From Staphylococcus sp. KG4-3 (GTDB taxonomy: Bacteria; Bacillota; Bacilli; Staphylococcales; Staphylococcaceae): 64,000 nt of DNA. A program made the translations under genes and the position numbers. The stretch is taken from NCBI RefSeq assembly GCF_033597815.2, contig NZ_CP166245.1, forward strand, positions 1,054,001-1,118,000. Direction: 5' to 3'. Under the pieces are notes generated by a model. It was not told the origin of the DNA and did no database searches. It was given only the letters and a program-made list of their open reading frames with translations. This document shows, in pieces, positions 63,487-64,000 of the stretch. Each line of letters opens with the position of its first letter. Within the stretch, counting starts at the first letter, position 1.

Positions 63487-64000
63487 ATGAATAAAACAGC
63501 TGTTATTACGGGTTCTGCAGGTGGTTTAGGTAAAGGGATAGCAGAAAGACTGGCAAATGATGGTTTTAATTTAATAATACAAGATCTTAATGAAGAACTC
63601 CTTTTAGAAACAGAAAAAGAATTTAAGAATAACGGTTTTAATGTTGCCGCATTCAAAAGTGATGTTTCGGTGAAAAAAGAACAAAAAGAATTAGTACAGT
63701 TTGCGGTTACGGAGTTTGGTCAGATAGATGTTTTTGTTAATAACGCTGGAGTAGATGCTGTTTCTCCATTTTTAGAAATAGATGAAGAACAGCTTAATAA
63801 ACTATTCAATGTAAATGTTTATGGTACAGTGTTTGGTACGCAGGCCGCAGCAGAGCAATTTAAAAAACAAAATACAGGTGGTAAAATTATAAATGCATGT
63901 AGTATTGCTGGGCATGAATCTTATGAAATGTTAGGAACATATTCAGCTACTAAACATGCGGTGCGTTCTTTTACACAGACTGCGGCTAAAGAATTAGCTC
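63487..64000 (+). CDS. butA: short-chain dehydrogenase, acetoin/diacetyl reductase-like (runs off the right edge)
   Basis: 171 residues present. TGSAGGLGKG (about 8-17) binds NAD(H), VNNAGV is the SDR core motif, and the catalytic Ser and Tyr-x-x-x-Lys are in ACSIAGHESYEMLGTYSATKHA (in pieces). The sequence is close to (S)-acetoin-forming diacetyl reductases of staphylococci (BudC/ButA). GGAGG precedes the ATG. Probably host chromosome; substrate preference is from homology. Confidence 0.82.
   Translation, partial: MNKTAVITGSAGGLGKGIAERLANDGFNLIIQDLNEELLLETEKEFKNNGFNVAAFKSDVSVKKEQKELVQFAVTEFGQIDVFVNNAGVDAVSPFLEIDEEQLNKLFNVNVYGTVFGTQAAAEQFKKQNTGGKIINACSIAGHESYEMLGTYSATKHAVRSFTQTAAKELA

Overview
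The window is a low-GC Firmicute chromosome. Gene order and protein sequence point to a Staphylococcus, most likely a coagulase-negative species: an M23-type peptidase gene sits between rpmF and the rRNA methyltransferase, where S. aureus carries its isd iron-uptake genes. Species cannot be fixed from the sequence alone.

Bases 1-22700 are conserved core chromosome: tmcAL (partial), yceD-rpmF, an M23-like protein, a TrmH-family methyltransferase, a T-box-controlled pheST operon, rnhC (opposite strand), zapA-cvpA, polX-mutS2, trxA, uvrC, sdhCAB with CcpA- and Fur-like sites upstream, murI-rdgB-yfcE, and a tRNA-Arg(UCU).

From just after the tRNA to about 63.15 kb lies an apparently complete siphovirus prophage of about 40 kb. 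The leftward lysogeny module holds integrase, lipoprotein, ImmA-like protein and CI. Rightward early genes follow: Cro, antirepressor, ERF annealing protein, SSB, an HNH protein, an initiator with internal iterons, a DnaC-like ATPase and many small ORFs. Next come late regulators, an HNH packaging nuclease, terminase, portal, protease, capsid, connectors, tail tube, tail chaperones, a 2297-residue tape measure, baseplate and spike proteins, two holin-like proteins and a CHAP/amidase/SH3 endolysin. A convergent accessory gene with an HNH-like motif closes the element. Host sequence seems to resume with a partial acetoin/diacetyl reductase. No second copy of the tRNA end was found on the right, so that border is unresolved.

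The most notable signal is translational recoding in the late operon. The major capsid and major tail genes both end in GAA ACA CCC TAA. A +1 slip on CCC adds a 20-residue tail to each. In both genes, 13 nt after the stop, there is a 15-bp stem with an 11-nt loop; several pairs covary between the two copies. The two tails resemble each other and also the in-frame C terminus of a third virion gene with an Ig-like domain, which lacks the hairpin. A lambda-type -1 slippery heptamer (GGGAAAG) joins the two tail chaperone frames. The operon thus appears to use three recoding events, two of which attach a common peptide tag. +1 frameshifting of capsid and tail proteins is established for Listeria phage PSA; the shared tag and the paired hairpins are what I see here.
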